From Sphingopyxis sp. USTB-05 (GTDB taxonomy: Bacteria > Pseudomonadota > Alphaproteobacteria > Sphingomonadales > Sphingomonadaceae), in assembly GCF_023822045.1 (NCBI RefSeq), contig NZ_CP084712.1, positions 1,984,001-2,048,000 of the forward strand: DNA of 64,000 nucleotides. The letters are read 5' to 3'. The translations under genes and the position numbers were made by a program. This document shows, piece after piece, positions 1-9,442 of this stretch. The notes beneath the pieces were generated by a model, which did no database searches, was not told the DNA's origin, and was given only the letters and a program-made list of their open reading frames with translations. Each line of letters opens with the position of its first letter. The stretch's first letter is position 1.

Positions 1-1
1 G

Positions 2-76
2 GACAGGAGCTTCCCGCCGATCCGTAGCGACCTGTTCCGTCCACCCGAGCGCGATGGGCAGATGGAGCTGTTCTAG
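2..76 (+). CDS. C-terminal end of an unidentified protein (5' part outside window)
   Basis: Open reading frame entering from the left edge and ending at a TAG at 74-76. The visible 24 residues end in the segment ERDGQMELF. The third codon positions are mostly G or C, as in the real genes nearby, so this looks like the tail of a true gene rather than noise. Too little is present to name a family. It could be a chance open frame. Confidence 0.45.
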   Translation, partial: DRSFPPIRSDLFRPPERDGQMELF

Positions 77-95
77 CGACAGGTACAGACAAACC

Positions 96-473
96 GTCGC
101 GCCCGCGAAGGCGGGGGCCGCTAGCGTCATGGAGCCGAACGCGATGAGGCAAGCCTACGTCTACATCATGACCAACAAGCCGATGGGCATCCTCTACATA
201 GGAGTCACAAACGACCTTCCATCTCGAATCCACGCGCACAGGTCAGGGACGGGCTAGGAATTTTGCCGAAAATGGAATCTCAAACGACTGGTCCCTGCCG
301 AACCATTCGACCGGATCGATGAAGCGATTGGTCGGGAGAAAGCTTTGAAGAGATGAAACCGGGTATGGAAACTGCGTCTGATTTCAGAAGCCAACCCCGA
401 GTGGATCGATCTGTTCGAACCCCTCAACAACTGAAAGGTGCCGCCAGCGGCCCCCGCCTTCGCGGGGGCGGCG
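96..473. mobile_element. GIY-YIG remnant enclosed by inverted palindromic repeats
   Basis: A palindromic unit built around CCCGCGAAGGCGGGGGCC lies at about 96-126. A second copy in opposite orientation lies at about 442-473. Between them sits a broken GIY-YIG nuclease gene. The same two half-units, in the same inward arrangement but separated by under 30 bases, occur at 43633-43708. The simplest reading is a mobile or mobilised unit: a nuclease-bearing long form and an empty short form. This is inference from the arrangement; no target-site duplication was established. Confidence 0.45.
144..434 (+). pseudogene. GIY-YIG endonuclease-like gene, frameshifted
   Basis: The frame starting at 144 reads MRQAYVYIMTNK then LYIGVTNDL, the hallmark of small GIY-YIG (UvrC N-terminal-like) nucleases, but hits a TAG near 255. 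The rest of the family pattern continues in other frames: LKRLV, then EAIGREKALKR around 310-355 with a TGA directly after it, then WKLRLISEANPEWIDLF up to a TGA at 432-434. At least one frameshift and in-frame stops separate the parts. An intact member would be about 95 residues. These proteins are common in sphingomonads and their biological role is not firmly known. Here the gene is almost certainly inactive unless sequence errors explain the breaks. Confidence 0.75.
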
Positions 474-482
474 GTTATTCCA

Positions 483-2087
483 TCAGGCCGCGTCCAGCGA
501 CCGTAGTTTGTAATCCTTATAGTCGTCGCGGATCTGGCGCTTCAGAATCTTGCCCGTCGCGGTGTGCGGCAGCTCGTCGACGAAGACGATCTCGTCAGGC
601 AGCCACCATTTGGCGACCTTGTCCTTCAGATAATCGACAATCACCGCCTCGTTCGTTTCTGCACCGGGCTTCCTGACGATCAGCAGGATCGGCCGCTCGT
701 CCCATTTGGGATGATAGACGCCGACTGCCGCCGCTTCCTGCACTCCGGGCGCGCCGACCGCCGCATTTTCAAGCTCGATCGAGCTGATCCACTCGCCACC
801 CGATTTGATGACGTCCTTGGCGCGATCGGTAATCTGCATCACGCCATCGGGGTGAATGACCGATACGTCGCCGGTATCGAACCAGTCCTCGGCATCGGCG
901 GCGTCGGCATCGGCCTTGAAATAACGCCGGATGATCCACGGCCCGCGTATCTGGAGCCGTCCGCTGCTCTGTCCGTCACGCGGCAGTTCCCTGTCCTCGT
1001 CATCGACGATACGCAGTTCGACGCCGAACGGCGGGCAGCCCTGGCGACAGACGACGTCGACGCGCTCGTCAAAGCTCATCTCGCCCCAGTTCCACGGCCG
1101 CTTGCCCATGGTGCCGATCGGCGATGTTTCGGTCATCCCCCAAGCGTGCGCCACTTCGACGCCGGCCCTCATGAAACGTTCGATCATCGCGCGCGGCGCG
1201 GCGGACCCACCGATGATGACGCGCGTCAGCTTGCCATAATCGATGCCCGTTGCATCCATATGGCCGAACATCGCCAGCCAGACCGTCGGAACGCCCGCGC
1301 TGTGCGTCACACCCTCGTCATGCATCAGGTCGCACAATATTTGCGCGTCATTGGTCGCCGAAAAAACCAGCTTTGCCCCCACCGTTGCCGCCGCGAAAGG
1401 AATGCCCCAGCTATTCGCATGGAACATCGGCACGATCGGCAGGACGACGCTGCGGTTCGACATGTCGAACACGTCGGGCTGGATCTCGGTGATCGCGTGG
1501 ATGACGTTCGAGCGATGTTCGTAAATCACGCCCTTCGGGTTGCCCGTCGTCCCGCTTGTGTAGCAAAGCCCCACCGGATCGCGCTCGTCGAGCTCGACCC
1601 ATTCGAAACTGCCGTCTTCGGCATCGATCAGGTCACGATAGGAAGAATATCCCTCGCGCGCCGGCGCGTCGAACAGGATGAAGTGTTCGACCGTCGGCAA
1701 TTGCGGACGCAACCGCTCGACGATGGGCAGGAACATCGCGTCAAAGAACAGGACGCGGTCCTCGGCGTGATTGATGATATAGACGAGCTGCTCGTCGAAC
1801 AGCCGCGGATTGACGGTGTGCAGCACTCCGCCAAGCCCAGCGCTGCCGTACCAACTGACCAGATGATAGCCATGGTTCATCGCCAGCGTTGCGATCCGAT
1901 CGCCCTTTTTCATCCCGAGCTTGGTCATCGCCGCGGCAAAGCGACGTGCATCCTTGCCGACATCGCCCCACGTCGTTCGCGTCATGCTGCCGTCGGCCCA
2001 GCGCGAAACGATTTCGCGTCCCGCATGTTCGCGCGCGGCATGATCGATCAGGCTTGTGACGAGCAGCGGCTGGCCCTGCATTCCCAT
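483..2087 (-). CDS. Medium/long-chain fatty acid-CoA ligase (AMP-binding)
   Basis: A 534-residue member of the acyl-adenylate-forming superfamily, close to AlkK-type fatty acid-CoA ligases. It would activate a fatty acid with ATP to an acyl-AMP and then transfer it to CoA. The phosphate-binding motif [12 protein letters not shown] is near residue 175. The WGMTE segment follows around 315, the hinge region with WFDTGD around 400, and the C-terminal catalytic lysine motif TATGKILK near 510. Full length for the family. The start at 2087 has GAGGA about 9 bases upstream. It reads in the same direction as the GFA protein and dnaE but with a 145-base gap, so separate transcription is possible. The substrate cannot be read from sequence. 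Confidence 0.9.
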   Translation of the reverse strand: MGMQGQPLLVTSLIDHAAREHAGREIVSRWADGSMTRTTWGDVGKDARRFAAAMTKLGMKKGDRIATLAMNHGYHLVSWYGSAGLGGVLHTVNPRLFDEQLVYIINHAEDRVLFFDAMFLPIVERLRPQLPTVEHFILFDAPAREGYSSYRDLIDAEDGSFEWVELDERDPVGLCYTSGTTGNPKGVIYEHRSNVIHAITEIQPDVFDMSNRSVVLPIVPMFHANSWGIPFAAATVGAKLVFSATNDAQILCDLMHDEGVTHSAGVPTVWLAMFGHMDATGIDYGKLTRVIIGGSAAPRAMIERFMRAGVEVAHAWGMTETSPIGTMGKRPWNWGEMSFDERVDVVCRQGCPPFGVELRIVDDEDRELPRDGQSSGRLQIRGPWIIRRYFKADADAADAEDWFDTGDVSVIHPDGVMQITDRAKDVIKSGGEWISSIELENAAVGAPGVQEAAAVGVYHPKWDERPILLIVRKPGAETNEAVIVDYLKDKVAKWWLPDEIVFVDELPHTATGKILKRQIRDDYKDYKLRSLDAA

Positions 2088-2232
2088 ATTCAGGCATCCT
2101 CAAATTATCGTTGCCGGTCAGGAATAGGGCCGGAAATGCTCCACGCGCAAGGGCCAAGCCAGAAACAACCGCTCCTCCAATCGCGAGGGGGCGCCATCCG
2201 TCGGTTTCCCGAACGACGGCAGGCATCTGCAA

Positions 2233-2643
2233 TCAGCCGGGCAAGCCATCCATATGGGGCACATCGATCAGGTCGGCGTCCCATTCGGCACGGCTGGCGC
2301 AGCATATATGCGCGGTCGGGCGGATATCGACGGGTCCATCGAGGCTGCCGGCAGGAACGACGAGCAACGCGCCATTGTTCTGCACAATGGGTAGCGCCGA
2401 CCCGCATATGCGACAGAAACTGCGTTCGTGACGCGTATCGGGCAGCCGGAAAGAAGTCACCGCTTCGTCACCCGACAACCACTCGATCGTCGCACTGGTC
2501 GCGAACAGGTTCGCGCCGTGCGCCGACCCGCTGTTCTTTCGGCACCGCGAACAATGGCACAGGAAAAAGGCGTCGAACCCGCCCGATATTTCGAATTTCG
2601 CGGTGCCGCAAAGGCAGCGCCCCGACGTTTTCTTCTCCGTCAT
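2233..2643 (-). CDS. GFA/CENP-V family zinc-binding protein
   Basis: A 136-residue protein with the glutathione-dependent formaldehyde-activating (GFA) fold. The cysteine pattern is CLCG at the N-terminus, CHCSRCRK near residue 30 and CRICGSAL near 78, which bind structural and catalytic-site zinc in the family. Most bacterial members have unproven activity, so formaldehyde detoxification should not be assumed. It begins 12 bases after the dnaE stop on the same strand and is probably co-transcribed with it. Length is typical. Confidence 0.85.
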   Translation of the reverse strand: MTEKKTSGRCLCGTAKFEISGGFDAFFLCHCSRCRKNSGSAHGANLFATSATIEWLSGDEAVTSFRLPDTRHERSFCRICGSALPIVQNNGALLVVPAGSLDGPVDIRPTAHICCASRAEWDADLIDVPHMDGLPG

Positions 2644-2655
2644 GTCTTGCCCCGC

Positions 2656-5600
2656 CTAACGAACGCGGAAATCGCGCTGCGCGACCAGCGACAACGCCGC
2701 CTCGCTCACTCCGGCGATCATCTCAAGACGCGAGACGGTGTCCGGCCCCAAAGCGAAACCGCGCCCCAGCTCGACGCGGATATCCTGGTCGGTCAACGGA
2801 TCGCGCGTCGCGATGACGACCTTGCCGCGCGCATCCTCACGCGTTTCGAGCCAGCGCGCGATCTCTGCTATCGCGTCGGGCAGCTCAACCCGGCATGTGA
2901 GTTGCAGGGCCGCCGTCGCGGCGATATCCACGAGCGACTGGGCTCCGCGTACCGTCACCCGCGGCGTTTCTTCGCCTTCGAGCAGGTCGAGTTCGACCGA
3001 CAAAATCGCGCAGCCGCCGTCGGCGGCGAGCGCTTCGAGCGTCTTGCCAGCCATCTCGTCGAAGCAGCTCGACTGAAACTGTCCGCTGCGGTCGGACAAG
3101 GTCAGATTGAGGAAGCGGTTGCCGCGCTGCGACACGCGCGGCCGCGCGCTTTCGACCATCGCCGCCATCACCATCGGGATGCGCGTGCCCGGCGTCATTT
3201 CGACATTGTCGCAGATATCGCCATAAGAGCGCGCTCCGCGCGCCGAAATGATCGCTTCATATTGCTCGACGGGATGCGACGAAAAATAGAAACCGAACGC
3301 GTCCTTTTCGCGCGTCATCCGCTCGGCAAGGGTCCATGGTTCGGCGGCGGGCAGTTGCAAAGCCGGCGCGATCGCGATGTCGCCGCCGAACAGGCCGCCC
3401 TGCCCCGTCGAACGTTCGTGCGCCGAACTGTTCGCGCAGGCGAGGAGGCTCTCTGCCCCGGCAAAGGCGCGCGGACGGTCGGGTTCGATACAATCGAACG
3501 CCCCTCCCCCCGCCAGCGCCTCGATCTGGCGCCGGTTGAGCAATTTTGGATCGATGCGGCTCGCGAAATCGTCGAGCGAGGCGAAGTCGCCCTTGGCGCG
3601 CTCGGCGACCAGCGCCTCCATCGCCTTTTCGCCGACGCCCTTCAGCGCGCCGAGCGCGTAGCGCACCGTCAGCCCGTCATCGCTGCGCCCGACCGAGAAA
3701 TCGGCCTCGCTGTCATTGACCGACGGCGGCGAAATTCCGACGTCCAACCGCCGCATATCGTCGATGAAGATCGACAATTTATCGGTCTGGTGGCTGTCGA
3801 AGGACATCGACGCCGCGAAAAATTCGTGCGGATAATGCGCCTTGAGCCACGCGGTCTGGTACGACAGCAGCGCATAAGCGGCGGCATGGCTCTTGTTGAA
3901 GCCATAGCCCGCGAATTTGTCGATCAAGTCGAACAGCTCGTTCGCGGCCTTGGGCGCGATCTGGTTATGCTCGCCGCAGCCCTTGACGAACGTCTCGCGC
4001 TGCGCGTCCATTTCAGCCTGGACCTTCTTGCCCATCGCACGGCGCAAAAGGTCGGCGCCGCCAAGGCTGTACCCAGCCAGGATCTGCGCCGCCTGCATCA
4101 CCTGTTCCTGATAGACGAAGATGCCGTAGGTTTCGGCGAGGATGCCTTCGAGCAGCGGATGCGGATAGGCGATCGGCTCGCGCCCGTTCTTGCGCGCGCC
4201 GAACAGCGGAATATTGTCCATCGGCCCGGGGCGATAGAGCGCGACGAGTGCGATGATGTCGCCGAAATTGGTCGGCTTCACCGCCGACAGCGTGCGCCGC
4301 ATCCCTTCGGATTCCAACTGGAACACCCCGACGGTCTCGCCGCGCTGAAGCAGCGCATAGACTTCCTCGTCATCCCACGCGAGCCCGTCGAGATCGACGT
4401 CGACACCGCGAAGGGCAAGCAGGCGCTTCGCTTCCTTCAGCACCGACAATGTCTTGAGGCCAAGGAAGTCGAATTTCACCAGCCCCGCGGTCTCGACATA
4501 TTTCATGTCGAACTGCGTCACCGGCATATCCGAACGCGGGTCGCGATAGAGCGGGACCAGCTGGTCGAGCGGACGATCGCCGATCACCACGCCCGCGGCA
4601 TGGGTCGAGCTGTGCCGCGGCAGCCCCTCAAGCTGGCGCGCCATGTCAAAGAGACGGCGTACGCCATCGTCCTGCTTATATTCGGTCATCAGCTCAGCAA
4701 CGCCGTTGAGCGCGCGCTCGAGTGTCCAGGGGTCGGTCGGATGGTTCGGCACCAGCTTCGCGAGCCGGTCGACCTGACCATAGCTCATCTGGAGCACACG
4801 GCCGGTGTCCTTGAGCACGGCGCGCGCCTTCAGCTTTCCGAAGGTGATGATCTGCGCGACGGTGTCGCGGCCGTATTTCTCCTGCACATAGCGGATCACC
4901 TCACCGCGCCGCGTTTCGCAGAAGTCGATGTCGAAGTCGGGCATCGACACGCGTTCGGGGTTGAGGAAGCGTTCGAACAGCAACCCCAGTTTAAGCGGGT
5001 CGAGATCGGTGATCGTCAGCGCCCAGGCAACAACGCTGCCCGCACCCGAACCGCGCCCCGGCCCCACCGGGATATCGTGCGCCTTCGCCCATTTGATGAA
5101 GTCGGCAACGATAAGGAAATAGCCGGGGAAGCCCATCTGGGTGATGACGTCGACCTCGAAATCGAGGCGCTTCACATAGGCTTCACGATCTTCGTCGGTC
5201 AGTTCGGGATAATGCGCGAGCCGCGCCACGAGCCCCGCATGCGCGTCGGCCTTCAGCTGCGCCGCCTCACCCTCGCGGTCGCCGGCAAGGCTCGGCAGGA
5301 TCGGCGCGCGCTTCGGCGCCATGAACGCGCAGCGCTGTGCGATGACGAGCGTATTGCGGATCGCCTCCGGCAGGTCCGAGAAAGCGTCTTCCATCGCCTC
5401 GGCAGGTTTCAGCCAGGCTTCGGGGCTTGAAACGCGCCGGTCCTCGCTCTCGACATAGGCCGATTGGGCGATACACAGCATCGCGTCGTGCGCGGGATGG
5501 AAATTCGGCTCGACAAAATTCGCCGGGTTGGTTGCGACGATCGGGAGCGCGCGGGCATAGGCCAGATCTATCAGCGCGGCTTCGGCCGCGATCTCGGCCG

Positions 5601-6141
5601 CGTCGCCGCGCCGCGAGAGTTCGATATAGAGGCGCCCGCCGAACAGCGCTTCCAACTGCTCGACATAATCCTCGGCCGCGCTCTTCTGCTCCCCCGCGAG
5701 CAACCGCGTCAGCGCTCCCTCGCCGCCGCCGGTCAGGCAGATCAGCCCATCGGTCCGCCCCGCGATATCGGACAGCAGGACGTGCGGATCCTGCTCGACC
5801 GGCCGGGCGAGATGCGCCGCCGATACGAGCGCGCAGAGATTGTCATAGCCGGCATTGTCCTGCGCATAGAGCGCGAGCCAGTCGATTTGCGGTGCGCCGT
5901 TGGCAAGGCGCGGCCCCGGACGGGCGACGCTCAGCAGCGTGCCGACAATCGGCTGCACCCCCGCCGCCTTGCACGCTTCGCCAAAAGCCATGACCCCATA
6001 GAGCCCGTTGCGATCGGCGACCGCAATCGCCGGAAACCCGCGCTCGCGCGCTGCTTTCGCGATCAACTTGGGCTCGATCGCCCCCTCCAGCATGGTGAAA
6101 CTGGAAAAGACGCGCAGGGGGACAAAGGGGCTGTAGGCCAT
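2656..6141 (-). CDS. dnaE: DNA polymerase III subunit alpha
   Basis: The replicative polymerase catalytic subunit, 1161 residues, the usual length for DnaE (not the shorter DnaE2). Palm-domain aspartates are visible in PDFDIDF near residue 400 and in FDFLGLKTL near 557. A beta-clamp binding motif QGGLF lies near 915, followed by an OB-fold segment. The N-terminal PHP domain is present, but its first metal motif reads PLRVFS where E. coli has HLRVHS, so that site has lost its histidines. It lies downstream of lolC/E, lolD and a glutathione peroxidase gene on the same strand, a neighbourhood typical of alphaproteobacteria. Confidence 0.97.
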   Translation of the reverse strand: MAYSPFVPLRVFSSFTMLEGAIEPKLIAKAARERGFPAIAVADRNGLYGVMAFGEACKAAGVQPIVGTLLSVARPGPRLANGAPQIDWLALYAQDNAGYDNLCALVSAAHLARPVEQDPHVLLSDIAGRTDGLICLTGGGEGALTRLLAGEQKSAAEDYVEQLEALFGGRLYIELSRRGDAAEIAAEAALIDLAYARALPIVATNPANFVEPNFHPAHDAMLCIAQSAYVESEDRRVSSPEAWLKPAEAMEDAFSDLPEAIRNTLVIAQRCAFMAPKRAPILPSLAGDREGEAAQLKADAHAGLVARLAHYPELTDEDREAYVKRLDFEVDVITQMGFPGYFLIVADFIKWAKAHDIPVGPGRGSGAGSVVAWALTITDLDPLKLGLLFERFLNPERVSMPDFDIDFCETRRGEVIRYVQEKYGRDTVAQIITFGKLKARAVLKDTGRVLQMSYGQVDRLAKLVPNHPTDPWTLERALNGVAELMTEYKQDDGVRRLFDMARQLEGLPRHSSTHAAGVVIGDRPLDQLVPLYRDPRSDMPVTQFDMKYVETAGLVKFDFLGLKTLSVLKEAKRLLALRGVDVDLDGLAWDDEEVYALLQRGETVGVFQLESEGMRRTLSAVKPTNFGDIIALVALYRPGPMDNIPLFGARKNGREPIAYPHPLLEGILAETYGIFVYQEQVMQAAQILAGYSLGGADLLRRAMGKKVQAEMDAQRETFVKGCGEHNQIAPKAANELFDLIDKFAGYGFNKSHAAAYALLSYQTAWLKAHYPHEFFAASMSFDSHQTDKLSIFIDDMRRLDVGISPPSVNDSEADFSVGRSDDGLTVRYALGALKGVGEKAMEALVAERAKGDFASLDDFASRIDPKLLNRRQIEALAGGGAFDCIEPDRPRAFAGAESLLACANSSAHERSTGQGGLFGGDIAIAPALQLPAAEPWTLAERMTREKDAFGFYFSSHPVEQYEAIISARGARSYGDICDNVEMTPGTRIPMVMAAMVESARPRVSQRGNRFLNLTLSDRSGQFQSSCFDEMAGKTLEALAADGGCAILSVELDLLEGEETPRVTVRGAQSLVDIAATAALQLTCRVELPDAIAEIARWLETREDARGKVVIATRDPLTDQDIRVELGRGFALGPDTVSRLEMIAGVSEAALSLVAQRDFRVR

Positions 6142-6180
6142 CGGATGACGCTACAGTGACAGCGGTGATTCTGCCAAGGC

Positions 6181-6657
6181 TTAACCCAGCAGTTCTTCAA
6201 TCTCTTTGCGCAACTGCTCGGGCTTCGTCGTCGGCGCGTGGCGCGACACCGTCTTTCCGTTCCGGTCGACCAGGAATTTGGTGAAATTCCACTTGATCCC
6301 GCTGCCGAGCAACCCGGTCTTTTCCTTCTTCAAATGTTTGAAGATGGGGTCGGCATCGTCGCCGTTGACGTCGATCTTGGCCATCAGGGGGAAGCTGACG
6401 TCATAGGTCAGCGAGCAGAAATTCGCGATTTCCGCCGCGTCCCCCGGTTCTTGCGCGCCGAACTGGTTGCACGGGAAAGCCAATATCTCGAATCCGCGAT
6501 CCTTATAATCGCGGTACAGCTCCTCCAGCCCTTCATATTGGGGCGTGAAGCCGCATTTCGACGCCGTGTTGACGATCAGCAGCACCTTGCCCCGATAGTC
6601 GGCAAGCGATTGCGACCCGCCCCCGGGCAGCTTCGCCGAAAGATCATAAAGCGCCAT
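6181..6657 (-). CDS. Glutathione peroxidase family protein
   Basis: A 158-residue thiol peroxidase that reduces hydrogen and organic peroxides. The active-site motif is NTASKCGFTPQY with the peroxidatic cysteine (not selenocysteine) near residue 35. The FPCNQFGAQEPG and KWNFTKFLVD blocks carry the partner glutamine and tryptophan/asparagine. Many bacterial members use thioredoxin rather than glutathione. The start has a GGGGATG ribosome-binding site. It lies between lolD and dnaE on the same strand, with 39 bases to dnaE and 27 bases from lolD, and is probably part of the same transcript. Confidence 0.93.
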   Translation of the reverse strand: MALYDLSAKLPGGGSQSLADYRGKVLLIVNTASKCGFTPQYEGLEELYRDYKDRGFEILAFPCNQFGAQEPGDAAEIANFCSLTYDVSFPLMAKIDVNGDDADPIFKHLKKEKTGLLGSGIKWNFTKFLVDRNGKTVSRHAPTTKPEQLRKEIEELLG

Positions 6658-6684
6658 CGTTCATCCCCTCCAATTTTCCCGAGC

Positions 6685-7362
6685 CTACGCCTCGATATGC
6701 CCCTCGTGCAAGCGCAGTACCCGGTCCATCTTTGCCGCCAGCCGCTCGTTGTGCGTCGCCACCAGCGCCGCCGAGCCATGATCGCGCACGAGCTTGACGA
6801 ACTGATCGAACACCCGATCGGCGGTCGCCTCGTCGAGGTTGCCCGTCGGCTCGTCGGCCAGAACCAGAAGCGGCCGGTTCGCCAGCGCGCGCGCAACGGC
6901 GACGCGCTGTTGCTCGCCGCCCGACAGCTTGCTCGGCTTGTGATGCAGCCGCTCGCCCAGCCCGAGGCGCCCGAGCAGGTCCGCTGCGCGCTCCTCGGCC
7001 TCGGCTTGCTTTGCGCCGCGGATCAACTGCGGCAGCACGACATTCTCGATCGCATTGAAATCGGGCAGCAGATGGTGGAACTGATAGACGAACCCGATTT
7101 TCTCGCGCCGCGTCTTCGTCCGCTCACCTTGTTCAAAGCGCGTGACGTCCTCGCCGTCGATGCGGATCGTTCCGCCGAAGCCGCCTTCGAGGAGCCCAAC
7201 GGCTTGCAGCATGGTCGATTTGCCCGACCCCGACGGACCGAGCAGCGCGACAATCTCGCCGCGTTTCAACGACGCATTGACGCCGCGCAGCACCTCGATC
7301 GTTACCTCGCCCTGCGTAAAGCTGCGCTTCAGCTCGACCAGTTCCAGCGCGACATCATTCAT
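6685..7362 (-). CDS. lolD: Lipoprotein-releasing ABC transporter ATP-binding protein LolD
   Basis: The 225-residue ATPase of the Lol system, which extracts mature lipoproteins from the inner membrane for delivery to LolA. Walker A is GPSGSGKST near residue 42. The signature [15 protein letters not shown] follows near 145 and Walker B with [12 protein letters not shown] near 165. Its start overlaps the end of the permease gene by 8 bases, indicating coupled translation. MacB-type exporters have similar ATPases, but the neighbour has the LolC/E layout. Confidence 0.93.
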   Translation of the reverse strand: MNDVALELVELKRSFTQGEVTIEVLRGVNASLKRGEIVALLGPSGSGKSTMLQAVGLLEGGFGGTIRIDGEDVTRFEQGERTKTRREKIGFVYQFHHLLPDFNAIENVVLPQLIRGAKQAEAEERAADLLGRLGLGERLHHKPSKLSGGEQQRVAVARALANRPLLVLADEPTGNLDEATADRVFDQFVKLVRDHGSAALVATHNERLAAKMDRVLRLHEGHIEA

Positions 7363-8605
7363 AACGCAGCACCTGCACGGGATCGGTATTGGCGGCTTTA
7401 TACGCCGGATAGAGCGTAGCGAGGAAGCTGAAGACGATCACCATGATGACGATCGCCGTAATCTCGACCGGATCGGGCTTCGACGGCAATTCGGTGAGGA
7501 AGCGGATCGACGGATCCCACAAGGGTTGGCCGGTCAGGAATTCGACGCTGCGCAGCACGCCCTGACGGAAATAGAGCAGCGAGAAACCGACGATCATCCC
7601 GGCGATCGTCCCCGCAATGCCGATCGAAAGGCCGATCGCCATGAAGATGCGCATCACGGAATCGCGGGGCGCGCCCATCGTGCGCAAGATTGCCATGTCG
7701 CGCGTCTTGGCGCGTACCAGCATGATCAGCGACGAGATGATGTTGAACGAGGCGACGAGGATGATCAGCGACAGGATGACGAACATCGCGACACGCTCGA
7801 TCGACAAGGCCTCGAACAGGCTGGCGTTCATCGATCGCCAGTCGGACACGACCGCCTTGGCGGCCACCTTTTCGGCTAGCGGTCGCAATATCTCGCCGAC
7901 CTTGTCGGGATCGCTGGTCTTGACCTCGATCATCTGGACCTGATCGCCGGTGAGCAGCAGCAACTGCGCATCCTCCATCGGCATCACGACATAGGCCTTG
8001 TCGAAATCATAGACGCCGATCTCGAAGATCGCCGAGATGCGATAGCTGATTTCGCGCGGCACGGTACCGAAGGGCGTCGAACGCCCCGCCGGGTTGATGA
8101 TCGTCAGGTTCGACCCCACCGTGGCGCCCAGGTTACGTGCCAACTCGCTGCCGATCGCGACATTGCCCGATCCCGGGGTCAGTGTATTGAGGCTGCCTTG
8201 CAGCACCTTGCCGTTCAGCGTCTCGTTCTTGCGGATGTCGGGCACGGTCATCCCGCGCACCAAAATGCCCTCGACGCGGCCGCTGAAGGTACCGAGCAGC
8301 GGCTGTTCGATCAGCGGCGTTGCCGAAACGACGCCGGGCGTGGCCTTTGCCTGCTTCAGCACGTCCTGCCAGTCGTCGATCCGGCCGCCGAAGCCCTGTA
8401 CTACCGCATGGCCGTTCAAACCGACGATCTTGTCGAACAGGTCGCTGCGCACCCCGTTCATCACGCTCATCACGATCACCAGCGCCGCAACGCCGAGCAT
8501 GACCGCGGTGAAGCTGAACGCCGCGGCGACGAAGATGAACCCTTCGCCGCGCTGCGGAAGCAAATAGCGTTTGAAGATGGTGCGTTCGTAAGGACGCAGG
8601 ATCAT
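7355..8605 (-). CDS. Lipoprotein-releasing ABC transporter permease (LolC/LolE type)
   Basis: A 416-residue permease with one membrane helix near residues 25-50, a large periplasmic domain (about 50-270), and three helices in the C-terminal part, the MacB/FtsX layout of LolC and LolE. Only one such permease gene is present beside lolD, whereas enterobacteria have two. A single permease acting as a dimer has been described for other bacteria and named LolF. No second copy is visible in this window. The gene is immediately upstream of lolD and overlaps it by 8 bases. Full length. Confidence 0.92.
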   Translation of the reverse strand: MILRPYERTIFKRYLLPQRGEGFIFVAAAFSFTAVMLGVAALVIVMSVMNGVRSDLFDKIVGLNGHAVVQGFGGRIDDWQDVLKQAKATPGVVSATPLIEQPLLGTFSGRVEGILVRGMTVPDIRKNETLNGKVLQGSLNTLTPGSGNVAIGSELARNLGATVGSNLTIINPAGRSTPFGTVPREISYRISAIFEIGVYDFDKAYVVMPMEDAQLLLLTGDQVQMIEVKTSDPDKVGEILRPLAEKVAAKAVVSDWRSMNASLFEALSIERVAMFVILSLIILVASFNIISSLIMLVRAKTRDMAILRTMGAPRDSVMRIFMAIGLSIGIAGTIAGMIVGFSLLYFRQGVLRSVEFLTGQPLWDPSIRFLTELPSKPDPVEITAIVIMVIVFSFLATLYPAYKAANTDPVQVLRYE

Positions 8606-8781
8606 GGAGCGATGGGCCTTTGCGGCGCATGGGAAATGACACGCATATGGGCCGCTTTAAGCGTCGCCAACCCCGCTGGCAATGGCCGCTGGAATGGCCG
8701 GAAACTGCAAATGATTTGCGAAATTGTGTTGCCGATAGGTCACAGCGCCAGGCAAAAGCAGGGCCGACCACCCGTCAGATG

Positions 8782-8940
8782 GTGACAAAGCCCCCCTGCG
8801 GACCTACCCACATGGCTTCTGGTTCAACGCGGCCCAAAGGCCCGGCTCCAGGGAGTGCAGGCCTTTCGCCAGGCCTGCAACAAAGGGGGATGGCGAGTGT
8901 TCGTCACAGGCGCCCGGGTCTTGGGAACGAGGCCCGGGCG
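8782..8940. ncRNA. Foldable intergenic segment, possible structured RNA (unassigned)
   Basis: The 386-base space between two minus-strand genes has no convincing coding frame but folds well. GTGAC (8782-8786) pairs with GTCAC (8903-8907). CCCCC (8791-8795) pairs with GGGGG (8885-8889). Inside is a perfect 8-bp hairpin TGCAGGCC/GGCCTGCA (8856-8879). A second hairpin CGCCCGGG/CCCGGGCG (8911-8940) follows. The long closed stem with internal loops resembles small regulatory or housekeeping RNAs, but it matches none that I can name. Strand is uncertain and there is no uridine run after the last hairpin. Confidence 0.3.
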
Positions 8941-8991
8941 TTGTGATTCCAGCGCAGCTCCGCCAGCGACCAGCGTTCCCGACAATTTCCT

Positions 8992-9438
8992 TCAGGGGAT
9001 TGCGTAAGTCACATTGGCCTGCCCGACCGGCTTGTCCGCATCGTCGGTCCAGACACGGATATCCATCACCGCGAGCCTTTTTCCGAGGCGAAGCATTTGC
9101 GCATCGGCAAAGAGCGGGCCCGGACGGCATGGCCGCAAGAACTGGTAGTTAAGCGCGCTCGTCACCGCCATCGCGACCGGCCCGATATGCGCCAGAACCA
9201 GCGCATAGGCGGCCATATCGGCAAACCCCATCTGCGTCGGTCCCGAAATCAGTCCGCCCGGGCGAAGCGCCTTGTCGGTCGGATCCATCCTGGCCTGGAT
9301 GAAACCCGGCACGGCGGACACGACATGACCGCGTGAGCCGGGTTCGGAATGCGGGAAGGCGCGTTCCAGAAATTCGTTGAGCGCGTCCGCGTCCATGCGG
9401 ATCGCGCCCGACGATATCGGCGCCGCCTCCCCCACCAT
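8992..9438 (-). CDS. PaaI-family hotdog thioesterase
   Basis: A 148-residue single hotdog-domain protein of the PaaI/acyl-CoA thioesterase family. The helix-containing GGLISGPTQMGFADMAAY block near residues 60-80 holds the typical catalytic region, and the C-terminal half carries the core strands. It would hydrolyse a CoA thioester of unknown type. The gene starts 4 bases after the ettA stop on the same strand, so the two are very likely co-transcribed. The start at 9438 is the only good one at this spacing. Confidence 0.82.
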   Translation of the reverse strand: MVGEAAPISSGAIRMDADALNEFLERAFPHSEPGSRGHVVSAVPGFIQARMDPTDKALRPGGLISGPTQMGFADMAAYALVLAHIGPVAMAVTSALNYQFLRPCRPGPLFADAQMLRLGKRLAVMDIRVWTDDADKPVGQANVTYAIP

Positions 9439-9442
9439 CAGA

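Noticed and set aside
564..2816. 750-codon plus-strand frame opposite the acyl-CoA ligase
   Set aside because: Antisense shadow of a well-supported gene in a GC-rich genome; sequence is Arg/Asp/His-rich with no domain pattern.
2428..5430. 1000-codon plus-strand frame opposite dnaE
   Set aside because: Shadow frame; dnaE on the minus strand has all catalytic motifs and normal length.
8782..8940. 6S, SRP or tmRNA identity for the foldable segment
   Set aside because: 6S RNA is better supported at 54553 by location and motif; SRP and tmRNA signature sequences are not present on either strand.
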